From: Reticulitermes speratus
Lineage: Eukaryota; Arthropoda; Insecta; Blattodea; Rhinotermitidae
Assembly (NCBI GenBank): GCA_021186555.1
Contig: JAJKFL010000006.1
Location: 26,285,478-26,349,477, forward strand
Length of the DNA stretch: 64,000 nucleotides
Direction of reading: 5' to 3'
Positions 1-10,700 of this stretch are shown piece after piece. The notes below the pieces were generated by a model. The model worked only from the letters and a program-made list of their open reading frames with translations, was not told the DNA's origin and did no database searches. The stretch's first letter is position 1. Every line of letters starts with the position of its first letter. The position numbers and the translations under genes are program-made.

Positions 1-105
1 TTGGAACTGGGAAAGCCAAAACACCAAGCAAGATGTTTAACAACGGCTGCGACATTCGGTGATAAGGATAAAACTAATATTTCGTAATATATATACATAT
101 ATATA

Positions 106-585
106 TATCAAAACACACAATACTTAAACCAACAAAATGCACTCTTATTATTTTTAGACGTTCTATATTCATACAGGGTTTTGGTGGGGAGACCTGAAGG
201 AAGGAGACCACTTGGAAGACCCAGGCGTAGATGGGAGGATAATATTAAAATGGATCTTCAAGAAGTGGGATGGGGGGGCATGGACTGGATTGATATGGCT
301 CAGGATAGGGACAGGTGGCGGACTCTTGTGAGTGCGGTAATTAACCTTCGGGTTCATAAAACGCGGGGAATTTCTTGACTAGCTGACGACCTGTTAGCTT
401 CTCAAGAAGGACTCTGCTCCATGGAGTTAGTTAGTTAGTTATTTAGTTAGTTAGCTAGTTAGTTAGTTAGTTAGATAGACGTTCTATATTACAATATCTG
501 GATTAGTCTACAGATATTGTAATATATAACATTTAAAAATAATAAGAGTGCATTTTGTTGGTTTGAGTATTGTGTGTTTTGAATA
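106..585. repeat. Long palindrome interrupted by a LINE insertion
   Basis: The left arm (106-169, resuming at 491-500) is the near-perfect reverse complement of the right arm (511-585). Both carry the string ccaacaaaatgcactctta or its complement, and the centre is acaatatctg / gattagtcta / cagatattgt. The arms are about 75 bp once the LINE at 170-475 is removed. The outer sequence resembles the outer arms of the hammerhead-bearing inverted repeat at 38074-38348 (caacaaaatgcac), so this is probably another Penelope-like terminal-repeat palindrome. That family link is inferred. Confidence 0.75.
170..475 (+). mobile_element. 5'-truncated non-LTR retrotransposon (3' end only)
   Basis: Translation gives [15 protein letters not shown] followed by [16 protein letters not shown], the C-terminal tail typical of insect LINE reverse-transcriptase polyproteins. 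It ends in a (GTTA)n tail at about 424-475. The element is bounded by a perfect 15-bp direct repeat, tagacgttctatatt, at 155-169 and 476-490. That is a target-site duplication and proves insertion by target-primed reverse transcription. It interrupts the surrounding palindrome, so it is younger than the palindrome. No catalytic domain remains. Confidence 0.88.
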
Positions 586-1974
586 GCGACACTGCACGGT
601 ATGAACAATAAAAATATATAAATATAAAACAAACGAAGGTTGAAGTGTATTAAATGCTACTTTGCATACCCTGCTGCCTTCATGTTCAGACCCATGGACT
701 TCCGACATAAAACTGTTCGTAAGCTGATTGCACAATAGTTGTAACAGTGCCTATATTATTTTGCCCTTTTATTCGTCACATATTCACCTTTTGAAGAAAG
801 TTGAATAAAAATGTTGCAAATATTTATTTTTCTACATATGCCCATTTTTTCTGCTTAAAATAGTGGATCATTCTTGAAGAAATTATTTTAGTTTTACGTA
901 AATATGAGTTACATTAAACATATTCAAACCTAATTTAAATAGCCCTGGCATATTACAGTGCAGGTTAAATTAGTATTAAATTTAATTAAAATTTGATCAG
1001 CAGTTTCGTAGATGAAAGTGCGAAGATGTGTAGAAGCGCTCTCGTACTGAAGTTTACAAAACTTTGGTTATCAGTTTGTGATGTAGGGCCTTATTAAAAT
1101 TTACTTACTGTATACTTTAGAATGGTTATTAATCGTTGAACGTAGCTAAAAACCAAAATGGCTAATTAACTTTATAAAAAGTATGTCATATCGAATTGAA
1201 GAAAATTTCATGGACGATTCATTATACACATTAAAAAGTTGATCTGTTGCGATACGTAAAGCAGACTTTGTCAGGAATAAATGTGGCCGATAATTGACAT
1301 TTCCCAACAAGGTTTACTGAAATTGTATCACATAAAATTTCACCAAACCCCTTAAAACTGTTTATGATAATCATAAATAGATTATATACTTAAATAAAGT
1401 CCTACCTATTATATCTTTCTTGTCGCCTTACGCCACTTTCCTCCGGTCCTAAATGTCCCATAGAACTCCATTTTCGAATGTCAGCGATCTGTTATTCCCT
1501 TACAGAAGAGATTACTTTTCAAATCATACGCCTAGGGAAGATATAAGAAGATATTTTATATTGTGATGGATATATCTGTCCCTTCTGCTTCTCCTTCTTT
1601 TCTTTATCCTCGGGTATAGAATTTACCAACCAAGCTGCTTCTCAAGCTTTGTCTGAACAATAAAATTTTCCGTGAGGGTTGTTTTCTGAAGCTTAGTTCG
1701 GAACCTCACGTAAGCAACCCACTTAATCCCGTAAACCTGTACGTCGTTCACTAAATTTTTTATTCTTTGTTTACTCATTATAAGCTTCGGTTCTATATAT
1801 GATCCTGCGTTCCTGTACTAACCTGTTTTATTCTCAACACAATTTCCCCTTCCATAACTAAAGATTATTTTTGTAGCTATATCATGTACAATCATTGTGT
1901 TTCACTCCATTTTCCCGTTACAGTTTCTCCTTATTAATGTATCCATATTTGTTGCGCTTAGTAACAGCTTTATC
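586..1974. other. AT-rich non-coding stretch
   Basis: No coding exon, RNA gene or element with recognisable ends was seen. Short open frames here lack any protein family resemblance. Confidence 0.5.
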
Positions 1975-2020
1975 TGCGTGGTCTGTTACCCCTTAGAGCC
2001 TAGGGGTAACAGACCACGCA
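1975..2020. repeat. Perfect 19-bp hairpin
   Basis: The arm tgcgtggtctgttacccct (1975-1993) is followed by an 8-base spacer and its exact complement (2002-2020). It is too short for a canonical animal pre-miRNA. No element with recognised ends surrounds it. Confidence 0.8.
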
Positions 2021-2349
2021 TGTGTGTCTAAGGCTTAGCCATATATTTGTTACTAAATGCATATGACCTACATTCCTCTAGTGATCTACTTCTTAAATTA
2101 ATTTATTTCTCTTATCTGAAAACTATTGGCCTATAAATCTAAAATTCTACACTTTGATTTGTTTGGATGCGCAACTTGGCTTCCAATATCGAGGGAAGAC
2201 GTAGAACGAGGGTGTATGGGAAACAGAATGCTAAGAAAAACGTTTAAACCCTAGAAAAGATGGGGATAATTGCATAATGATTATCTATATAAATTTTAAT
2301 TGAAATAAATATTACTAGGGTTATAAAGACAACGACTTTAGCATGAACG

Positions 2350-2575
2350 TTGACATGAGAGAGACTAAAAGGACCTGAAAGGAGAAGCACACCTCGGAGA
2401 CCCAAGCTTAGATACGTACGTAATAAGTAGTTCTGACAGAATTAGGACGCAAGGAGTAGACTGAATTAATTTGGATCCATCAGTGGGCTCTTTTGGACAC
2501 GGCAGATAATTTCTTGATCAGTTGAGAGACTATATTATTGTCAAGAAGGGCTCTATATGTCGTGAACTTTCTTAA
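2350..2575 (+). mobile_element. Degenerate LINE 3' fragment
   Basis: The order of remnants matches the 170-475 fragment: a gene-end-like 'cctgaaaggagaagc', then 'cggagacccaagcttaga', then 'ttcttgatcagttgagaga' and 'tcaagaagggctct'. It is riddled with stops and indels. Assignment rests on collinearity with the better-preserved copies. Confidence 0.5.
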
Positions 2576-4349
2576 GTGTTTAACATAGAACTTTATCTTC
2601 CCGCCATGGCGATTGAAGCTCGTGTAATTTTTAAAGCAACAAGGGAATTGAATTTACAGGTCAGAGATGACGTGGCGGTTATCCCTACAACCATTTCCCC
2701 TATTTAAGATGTAGACTAAATGTTCAAACGTCTTAATTAGTATTGGCAAATATACTCCCCGCTTACTATTCCCACAGTTTTAATCCGTAATCTCTGCAGT
2801 CTTACTTCTCTGATCTGTCAAAATCGGCGAAGTTCTATGCACTCCTCCTTTCTGGCTTTCTACAATATTCATGGAAAATATACATCCCACATTAGTAGGC
2901 CACGACATGAACTCACGTCAGAAACAACAATGTGACTGCAACATAAGGAAGTAATTGTTATTACAGTGAGAGAGACATAACCTATACTAACCTCTATCTA
3001 CTGCGACCACTGTTCCGTGCAGCCTTGATTCGGACACATGTCTGTGACACGACGTGAAAGGGAAACAAAACAACTGCAGCACAACCAGCAACACTACACG
3101 GGCTCGGAACCCGGACTGCATCCTTAAACTTCACGTTACAGGACAAACACTTTTGTTGTTGGCATGTAACCAATGCGTTACCATGACAACACTCTGCCGA
3201 CCAATAGGGAAGGAACTGGCAACTCGACTATCGATACGTTCTTAGCAATAATATTCGTGGGATATATACGTGTTGGCTATATGCGAATGTGAGAATGTAC
3301 TGCATAATCTGATCCGTGATTTATAATAGTGTACCTCTGATCCTTTGCATGGTTGTTTAATTGCTAGGTATTCAAAAATGCTGCACCAACTACAATGGAT
3401 CCCGATAATGATAAAATTACGGAATTTGTTTGTATGTTATTTAACGACGCCGTTTCGATTGCAAAGGATTATGAGCGAAGAGCACGAACGCAGATAACCG
3501 GTTTTTTTTCATTCATTCATTCATTCATTTATTTACCTTCCATAAATCTACAGATGTGGAAAAAGTCATACAAACACCGGCCCCTCTTCCCTGCGACTCA
3601 GTAATTGAGACCTGCTTACGCTTATTAGCGAAATTATTCCCAGATCTCATAATAGAGATATATAATACTGCCTTCTCGCAGGACGGAATCCAGTCCGGAA
3701 GAAGTCGCAATAAATTTTAAGACTGCATATTTGGGAAATTCCCTGAGCCACGCCCTCCCCCCTCCTCTCCCGAACCGAGTGGTCTGCGGGGGCCATATCT
3801 ACGCGTCTGACGATGAGTACTTCAGGATTTGGAAGGAGGCGGTCTTGGTCTGTTGTTGAGAAAACAACATGCTCGCCAGCAGAAGAGTGCACGCTAGGCA
3901 GCTCCCCTCCACCAGCCCCATGGTATTTGAAAAAAAATTCTAAGAGGAGGAAATAGGTCCTATACCAAACGCCAATAACCACATAAAACAACGCAATTGA
4001 ATCTTCGTGTCAATATAAAGCCCCGAAACTCTAGGGCGATATCTAAAAATATTCTTAAACGCCTTAGTCATAAGATTCTTAGCAAATTTTATGTTGGGCC
4101 GGAAAGTCTTGGTGGCACACAAATAAGACAAATGATTTTGGTGAGGCTTAAAGCATGCCTCTAAGAGATGAGAAACACATAGAATTATGAGACTGGAAAA
4201 CCTGAAGAGTAGAGGCCATTTGGGAGGTCTATGTGTGTAGATTACAGAATAACATTACAACATATTTTAGAATAACAATATTTCATTTATTGGCGAAATG
4301 CAATATGTTTACTCCAGGAAATTAGGTTCTACTGCCCAGCTTGGAATGT
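2576..4349. other. Intergenic sequence upstream of tRNA-Cys and YIF1
   Basis: No conserved gene was recognised. A small + strand frame beginning at 3395 (start MDPDNDKITEFVCMLFNDAV) has protein-like composition but no family I know. It runs into a tetranucleotide repeat after about 36 codons. Confidence 0.4.
3504..3640 (-). mobile_element. Possible minus-strand retroelement end with (GAAT)n tail
   Basis: On the minus strand the sequence ends 'ggaaggtaaataaatgaatg' and continues as a GAAT repeat, a common form of LINE 3' tail. There is no coding remnant and no duplication was identified, so only the tail supports the call. Confidence 0.35.
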
Positions 4350-4421
4350 GGGGGTATAGCTCAGTGGTAGAGCATTCGACTGCAGATCGAGAGGTCCCCG
4401 GTTCAAACCCGGGTGCCCCCT
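4350..4421 (+). tRNA. tRNA-Cys (GCA)
   Basis: A full 72-base cloverleaf. The acceptor arm GGGGGTA pairs with TGCCCCC, the D arm is GCTCAGTGGTAGAGC, and the anticodon loop CTGCAGA has GCA at 4382-4384. The T arm is CCCGGTTCAAACCCGGG and the discriminator base is T. It has no intron and no encoded CCA. The A and B box promoters are the D and T arms themselves, and both are intact. It closely resembles the standard animal nuclear tRNA-Cys, so it is probably functional rather than a SINE or pseudogene. Confidence 0.97.
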
Positions 4422-4426
4422 GGAGA

Positions 4427-4433
4427 TTTTTTT
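4427..4433 (+). terminator. RNA polymerase III terminator of tRNA-Cys
   Basis: A run of seven T residues begins five bases after the tRNA 3' end, as expected for pol III termination. Confidence 0.85.
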
Positions 4434-4499
4434 GTATTTAAAATTAATTCTTTTTACACTATTCAAATACAATTTTATTTTATCTTAATAATCTTCATA

Positions 4500-4698
4500 C
4501 GCTGTCATTTGTTACCACAGATTTTCAGTCGTTTCAGCTCTTGCGACGTGGTCCGACAGTGTTTTTTTTTTCATGTGTTGGTAATGGCGTCAGCAGCGAT
4601 GTGGATGTTGTGAACTGAGCGTGCTTTAATAAATAATCCGCATTCCTTTCTTTTGTTACTGCCTTTGTAAAAGTGTTTAAACATTAGGGCTGTCACAA
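4500..4698 (+). promoter_or_regulatory. Probable YIF1 promoter and 5' UTR
   Basis: A CpG-rich patch lies between the tRNA terminator and the YIF1 start codon, in contrast to the CpG-poor intron that follows. No clear TATA box or initiator was singled out. A short upstream frame, atg at 4584 to tga at 4611-4613 (MASAAMWML), would be an upstream ORF if transcription starts before it. The transcription start is unknown. Confidence 0.45.
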
Positions 4699-4732
4699 AT
4701 GAATTTCAACGCAACGTCCGGTGTACGACATC
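4699..4732 (+). CDS. YIF1: YIF1 coding exon 1
   Basis: Encodes [11 protein letters not shown] plus one base of the next codon. The donor is GTAAGT at 4733. It has no open frame long enough to be found by length and was placed because its phase and opening residues fit exon 2. Confidence 0.85.
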
Positions 4733-7700
4733 GTAAGTGTAGGTGATCACAGTGAAATAAGTTGTGGTGAACAGATGACTTGGTCATGAGTTTTTGCTAG
4801 TTGATATCCATTCTGTTTGGTCCATAGTGACATTAAATGTTATGTGAATGAATTATAAATGTGTCATATATTGTATTGATTTTTTATTCTTTTATATTGG
4901 AAGTATGTTATAACAAGTGTAATTGGCATGCGTTTTTGCCGGGTGCTGAATTTTAGGTTAAGTGACCCATATGCTTACTGTGCATGCAGAAATATTTTGC
5001 GCAGATATTCAAATTTTGGTTAGACTGGAAGTTTTACCTTCTATTAAAATTGCGTATTGAGTAGCTTATATTATGAAAGCTAGCTGCGTTAGCTGCAGTG
5101 TTATGTTACCAGCATGCCTAACTTCTTTCACCACATCTATTTTCATTTGTGATGACCATATTTAAATAATACTGCACTAGGAGTAGAATGTAGTGAAATT
5201 GTAGACTAAAATGTTTTGTTTGTTGATGTGTGATGCTTCTTTTTTTTTAGCAGAAGGTGAGGTAGTTGTTTGCATTAGCATTAGTTTTATTTTTGTAATT
5301 GAAGGTTATGGGAATATTATCAAGTTCCTTCCTTTCATAGTGTAAATGATAACAGTGACTGTTATCTTCTTTTTAACATAGGATTGTAGTTTACATGTAA
5401 TACAACATTTGCATCCATTATTTAAATTTGTGGTTGTAATGATCTCTTATTGTGGTTCAGGTTAGTGTTATTACTTCAGAACGTGACTTGGAGCAGATCA
5501 CTTCAGAGGCAATAAAATATAGAATTTGTATTTCAGATCCCATAATTATGCAAACCATGCCATTCTCCTTACACCATATACATTCTTTGTTCCTGAGATA
5601 ACTGTCCTCCTCCTAGGCTTCCATCCCCCCCTCAAATACAGGCGGATGTCAGTTATAGTACTCATCTGCCAAGGCCGCAAATCTGTCTGAACTTTAGCAG
5701 GCTTGCCAGATGTAATGGGATAAAGATTTATGGATCTTAGTTTCTTTTGTCCATTCATGGGACAATGAAGAGTCTTATAGGCCAAATTTTACCAGTGGGC
5801 CACTAACTGAATGGCCCTCTTTTAGAGAGTGAAAAGATATTAGCATAGACATATGAGAAGATGTTAACATTGGACAATATGTTGTATATGCTATTTCAGA
5901 ACTGTAATATTATTGAAATGAATATAATTTATATTGACTGCCAAGTACCAAAAGAGGTTGTCTGTGATAGTAATTTTACTTTCCTTTGTGCAGCTGCTCA
6001 GAAAGGAAGTAGGAAGAAACGTGTGAGTGATACAGCTGCCATGAATGCCCCAGCTTATCCTCCTCCATACAATCCGTATGCTTCAGCAGTTCCAGGAACA
6101 ATGTCACCTAACATGAGCATGTATGATGACAGAAATGCAGTTCCACCACCATATGCTTCCATTCCAGGTAACACAAGTAACATGTGTGCATGTAGAGGTA
6201 AACAGTATCCTTTACTGGCACAAAACTGTTGAAATTTCAGTAGGAAATTGTTATGGTTATAACAATCACTGGTGAATTAGGAACATAAAATCTATTAACA
6301 AAAAAATTTATGTGCACATGTAACATCTTTTAATTAAAAACAAAGGTTGTTAAAAGGATGTAATTTTAACAGTTCAATTAAATAGGATAAAAGGGTATGG
6401 TATTCTGTATAGTCACAGTAGAAAATGCTAGTTTTCAATCACATCAGAGGCTTCTAATTGTTTAATATTTCAATGAAACTTAATTATTCAAATAACATTA
6501 TGAATTTGAAAGAAACTCAAATGAAATATTTGTTAATTAGAGATGGCCAATATGCAGTTAGCAACACTGAATGTGGTGGACAACAATTTGAACACTGTCT
6601 GTAGCTCCTCATTGTCAATTTCTGGTGATGGTTGGTTGCAAATAAAGTAGTGTTTCCCTGGCACACAAGTATAATCTTAGTAAAGAAACTTTTAGGATAT
6701 CATGTGTATTGATGCTGATATCAATACCCTCTCCTTGGAATGATGTCAGTCAGAAACTCTTCTTTATCATAACCATGGAAACCTATGTGACTTACTCACA
6801 AAGCAAACATATTATAGAAGGTAGGTGATGTAGTTCTGACAGTGGTCTATTGCGCTTAGGATTACATGGTTTTTGGACATGTTGCTGTTGGAACCATTTG
6901 GGTGGGTGTATCACCACCTTCTCACCTAACTATGGAAAGAGATTCCATTTCCAAAACATTGTGTTGTGTTCAGAATACTAGACAATGAACACCATCTCAA
7001 AATCAAGTAAACCTGTGTGTCCTTGTGGTGTCTTTGGAGAATGCCATTTTTAGAGCAGTTGTTTAGTCTTAGTTGCATAAACATCTCACGTCAAGTACTT
7101 GTACGTGTTATATAAAACACAGTTATTAAATGTAAATCACACTTTTTGAAGAACTTCAAAGCCAAGATGTTATCCAGCAGCTGGTTAGGGATATTTTCAA
7201 ATGACCGCAAGCTAGAGAGCCTTGCTCCACAGCAAATGTCTGCAGTATACCTATGACGGGTGTGAAAAGTGAGATTACTCACACTGTTCTGTATCTGAGA
7301 CATCAGCATTGTTTGTTTGTTTTTAAAAGTGATGCTGTTCGGAAGCTCTGCATTTTTTAAGCACTCCTTCTACTTCTGAGATGCATGCAGTAGGTCATTT
7401 GCTGACATGTTCCATAGGATTGCAGTGGTTGCTTTCATCACCTCTGTATTGGAATGAAATTTGTGCCCTCATAATTCATGCCCAGTTATTACAAAGGGTA
7501 AAGTCTGGACTGCAGGGTCAGTATTTTACAGGTGTTCCACCAGTGTCTGCTGATGTTGACATCACTACTTGTGCAGTTTGTGGTAGTGCACTGTCTTAAA
7601 GCAGAACTCAGTGGTTCACCAAGAACTCAGTCTCTTTTTGTTTTGAATTATGTTCCACAAAACAGTTTTTAGTCTCTTTGCATAGTACTTACCATTTACA

Positions 7701-10700
7701 GTTTCTTTCTGAAGTACCCAGTGCTGAAGAATAATGCATTTGGAGTCAAAACATAAACATCACTTTTCCAGACAAACGCACCATGTGAAAGTTCTTCAGT
7801 GGAGGCAAGCATTTGTGTTTTCAAACACCACATTGGTGTTTTGATTTTTTGTCATAATGTCTGGCTCAAGATATGTTGCAGGTGATTATGAACAATAAAT
7901 TGGGATTTTGCTGAAGAAGAGTAAAATTTTGTTGGCAGGCTTCGTGCAAATTCATTTTCAGTTGCTGAGATCACATAGAACCAACCTTGCACACACTGAG
8001 GATATGCCTGACTTCACTGATACAGTGTGATGAACCCTTTCCAATGCCACATTTAAACTGGCAGACATTTCCCATAATGTTAATCTTCTGCTTTGCATTG
8101 GCAGTTCATTAGCTTTCTTGATATTGATGACTGTGACAGCAGTGCTTGGTCTCCTGCTTCAAGCATCATCAGCCACCTTTGTCACTCTTCTTTAAAATAC
8201 TTGAAAACTTGTGATTACTTCTGGCCCATAAGCATCCTGTAACATCTCTAATAACAAATGCATTTTCTTGATCTAGACTATTGCAGATATGCAGCATTGG
8301 CAGTCTCATTACTTTTCAAGCACCTATCATAAGACTGACAGAACATATTTTCAGATGTACCAAAAGAGTTAAAAATAATATTAATATGAGCTAACTTGTG
8401 ATGAAATTTAAGTCATCCAGTTTTTTGTTGACTGTTGTGTTGTGTTGTTGGTGTGTGTGTGTGTGTTTGTATAATTTGTGTTGTAATTATTTTGGGCTGC
8501 TTTTGTTGTTGGCCATTGTGCTGTTAATAAATGAGAACTGAATTGGATACTTAATGAATTTGGAGACACTGTGAATTCTGAACTGTTTTCTGAAGGCACT
8601 GAGACATGCAATAAACCAAAGTAAAAATTAGAAGGAATATTTGAGTTGAGCTGCATGTGAAACTGCTGAAGCTACAGGCATTTCAACATATTCAGTTTCT
8701 ATGGAGAGGATGATGTCTCTGCAATAACTGTACAAGTATTTTTTCACACAGGACTAAATTTACCATATCATGTTGACTATAACATTAAGGAGATCTGTCT
8801 TGAAACATAAATAACTGTATATTGACCATGAGCTTAACGTTTGGTCTGTGATATATCCTACTACGTTACAACACCGTAGTATGTTTCTCACAAATGCTTG
8901 ATACACTACAGATGACATAAATGAAAATTTTGTCCTCAAATTGTTTTTAGTAGACTCCAAAGTAATCAGTAAAATGAACATCACTGTACTGTTTAATATT
9001 TGCTGTTCTTTTGTTTCATCAGCAGATTATTCACGTATGTATCCTCATGCTCCACCGATGGACCAGGGCTTTTCCATTCCAAGTCAGTTCCTGAATGAGC
9101 CTCTTGTAGCAAATGTTGCAATGCAGTATGGTCAGGCACTGGTTGGTTCAGGCAAGCAGCTGGTTGATCGAGAACTTGAGAAATATGTCCCTATTTCAAG
9201 GCTCAAATACTACTTTGCTGTGGACACAAGATATGTTACTAAGAAACTGGGACTTCTCTTTTTTCCGTTCACTCATTCAGTGAGTCTGGTTGCATTTTGT
9301 AATGAGTCTTGTGTATTTTGATGAAGCTGTTTTTATCATGTGCATGTTCATGAGTGTAGGTTCCTTGCACCATCAAATGGACAGCTATCAAACAATACAA
9401 AGTTATGTTTAAATACTCGTACATGTATTAGATCTAATTTCTTAATATTTGGTTAACAGTATACGGCCAACTGACACTTTCTGAGAAAGTGCTTCGCTTT
9501 TGTAGCTGGTTTAAGTAGCAGTGATATTTACAGTGACAGATCATTTTCATAAATAGTCATATCAACAACACCCCTACTTTTGTAACACAAAGTTTCATAA
9601 GTGACTGTATGTGATTTATGTGATGAAATATATATTACTGATTAATGATAATCTTGTCATTTTTTTGACCACAAGTACGAGCAAACAAACTCAGCTCTGG
9701 ATTACATACTGTGCATTTTGATGTCATGGGAATATAAAACCAATGATTCAGGAAAACTAAACTTTCTTCTTGTTTATCTTCAGGATTGGTCTGTTAAATA
9801 TGAGCAAGATGAACCTGTTCAGCCTCGCTTTGAAATAAATGCTCCAGATTTATACATACCTACAATGGCATATGTAACATATGTCCTCGTTGCTGGGCTA
9901 GTACTCGGCATGCAAGATAGGTATGTATCAATGAAGCGGATAAAGGTGCGCAAAAGTGCCAAGCCTGAGCAACATACCACCATGGAGTGTAGGCAAAGTG
10001 GAAGTACAGCTTTATGTATTTTTGATCCCAGTACTAGGTGGAGGTTGGAGCAGGAGACTTGTTGCGCAGGGGTGGAAGATATGAGATAAAAGATTTTCTC
10101 AAAAATCTCACCCTTTGTTCCCTAATTTGCATATAGTTAAAATGTTATTACTGTGACATATGCCACTATTGTTTGGATCCAACATTGGGTTCTCCCATCT
10201 GGCCTTAATCCTTATTAATGTCCTGTCAATACAAATTCAGCCCTAAAATGTTGATTTCTTCATCCTTGTCAGAATGGTTAAGGTATAAACTGAAAGCATA
10301 AGCCATGACAGTGACAGTAATGTATAGTCACCATGATTACACTAATCCTAATAAAAGAATTGAAGACGAAAATAGAGCATAAGTAGATTTGATGTATAAT
10401 GAGCCCAGTAGAGGGTGAATACATTAAATGTAGACAATTTTAATGTAATATTGCTCAAGGAGTATAAGACGCAGAAATGAAAATGCAATTTACTTTGGTA
10501 GGTTGTAAGATCACGTTTTTGTGATGTGTGCTTGACAGTTGACAGATGTTCAGTCAGAGCACTGTGATTAGCCAGGTACATGTGATATCTGTATTCAAGT
10601 TAATTCTACACATTTGTAAACATGGCACTTGTAACTGCAGCTGTAGCAGGTTGTGTCCCCTCTCCATGCTCGGTCAAAGTGTTGGACAGTGGTGGAATGT

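Noticed and set aside
9023..9321. YIF1 frame continuing past exon 3 to 9321
   Set aside because: The residues after THS lose all family similarity and a GTGAGT donor lies exactly at the conserved boundary; this is intron read-through.
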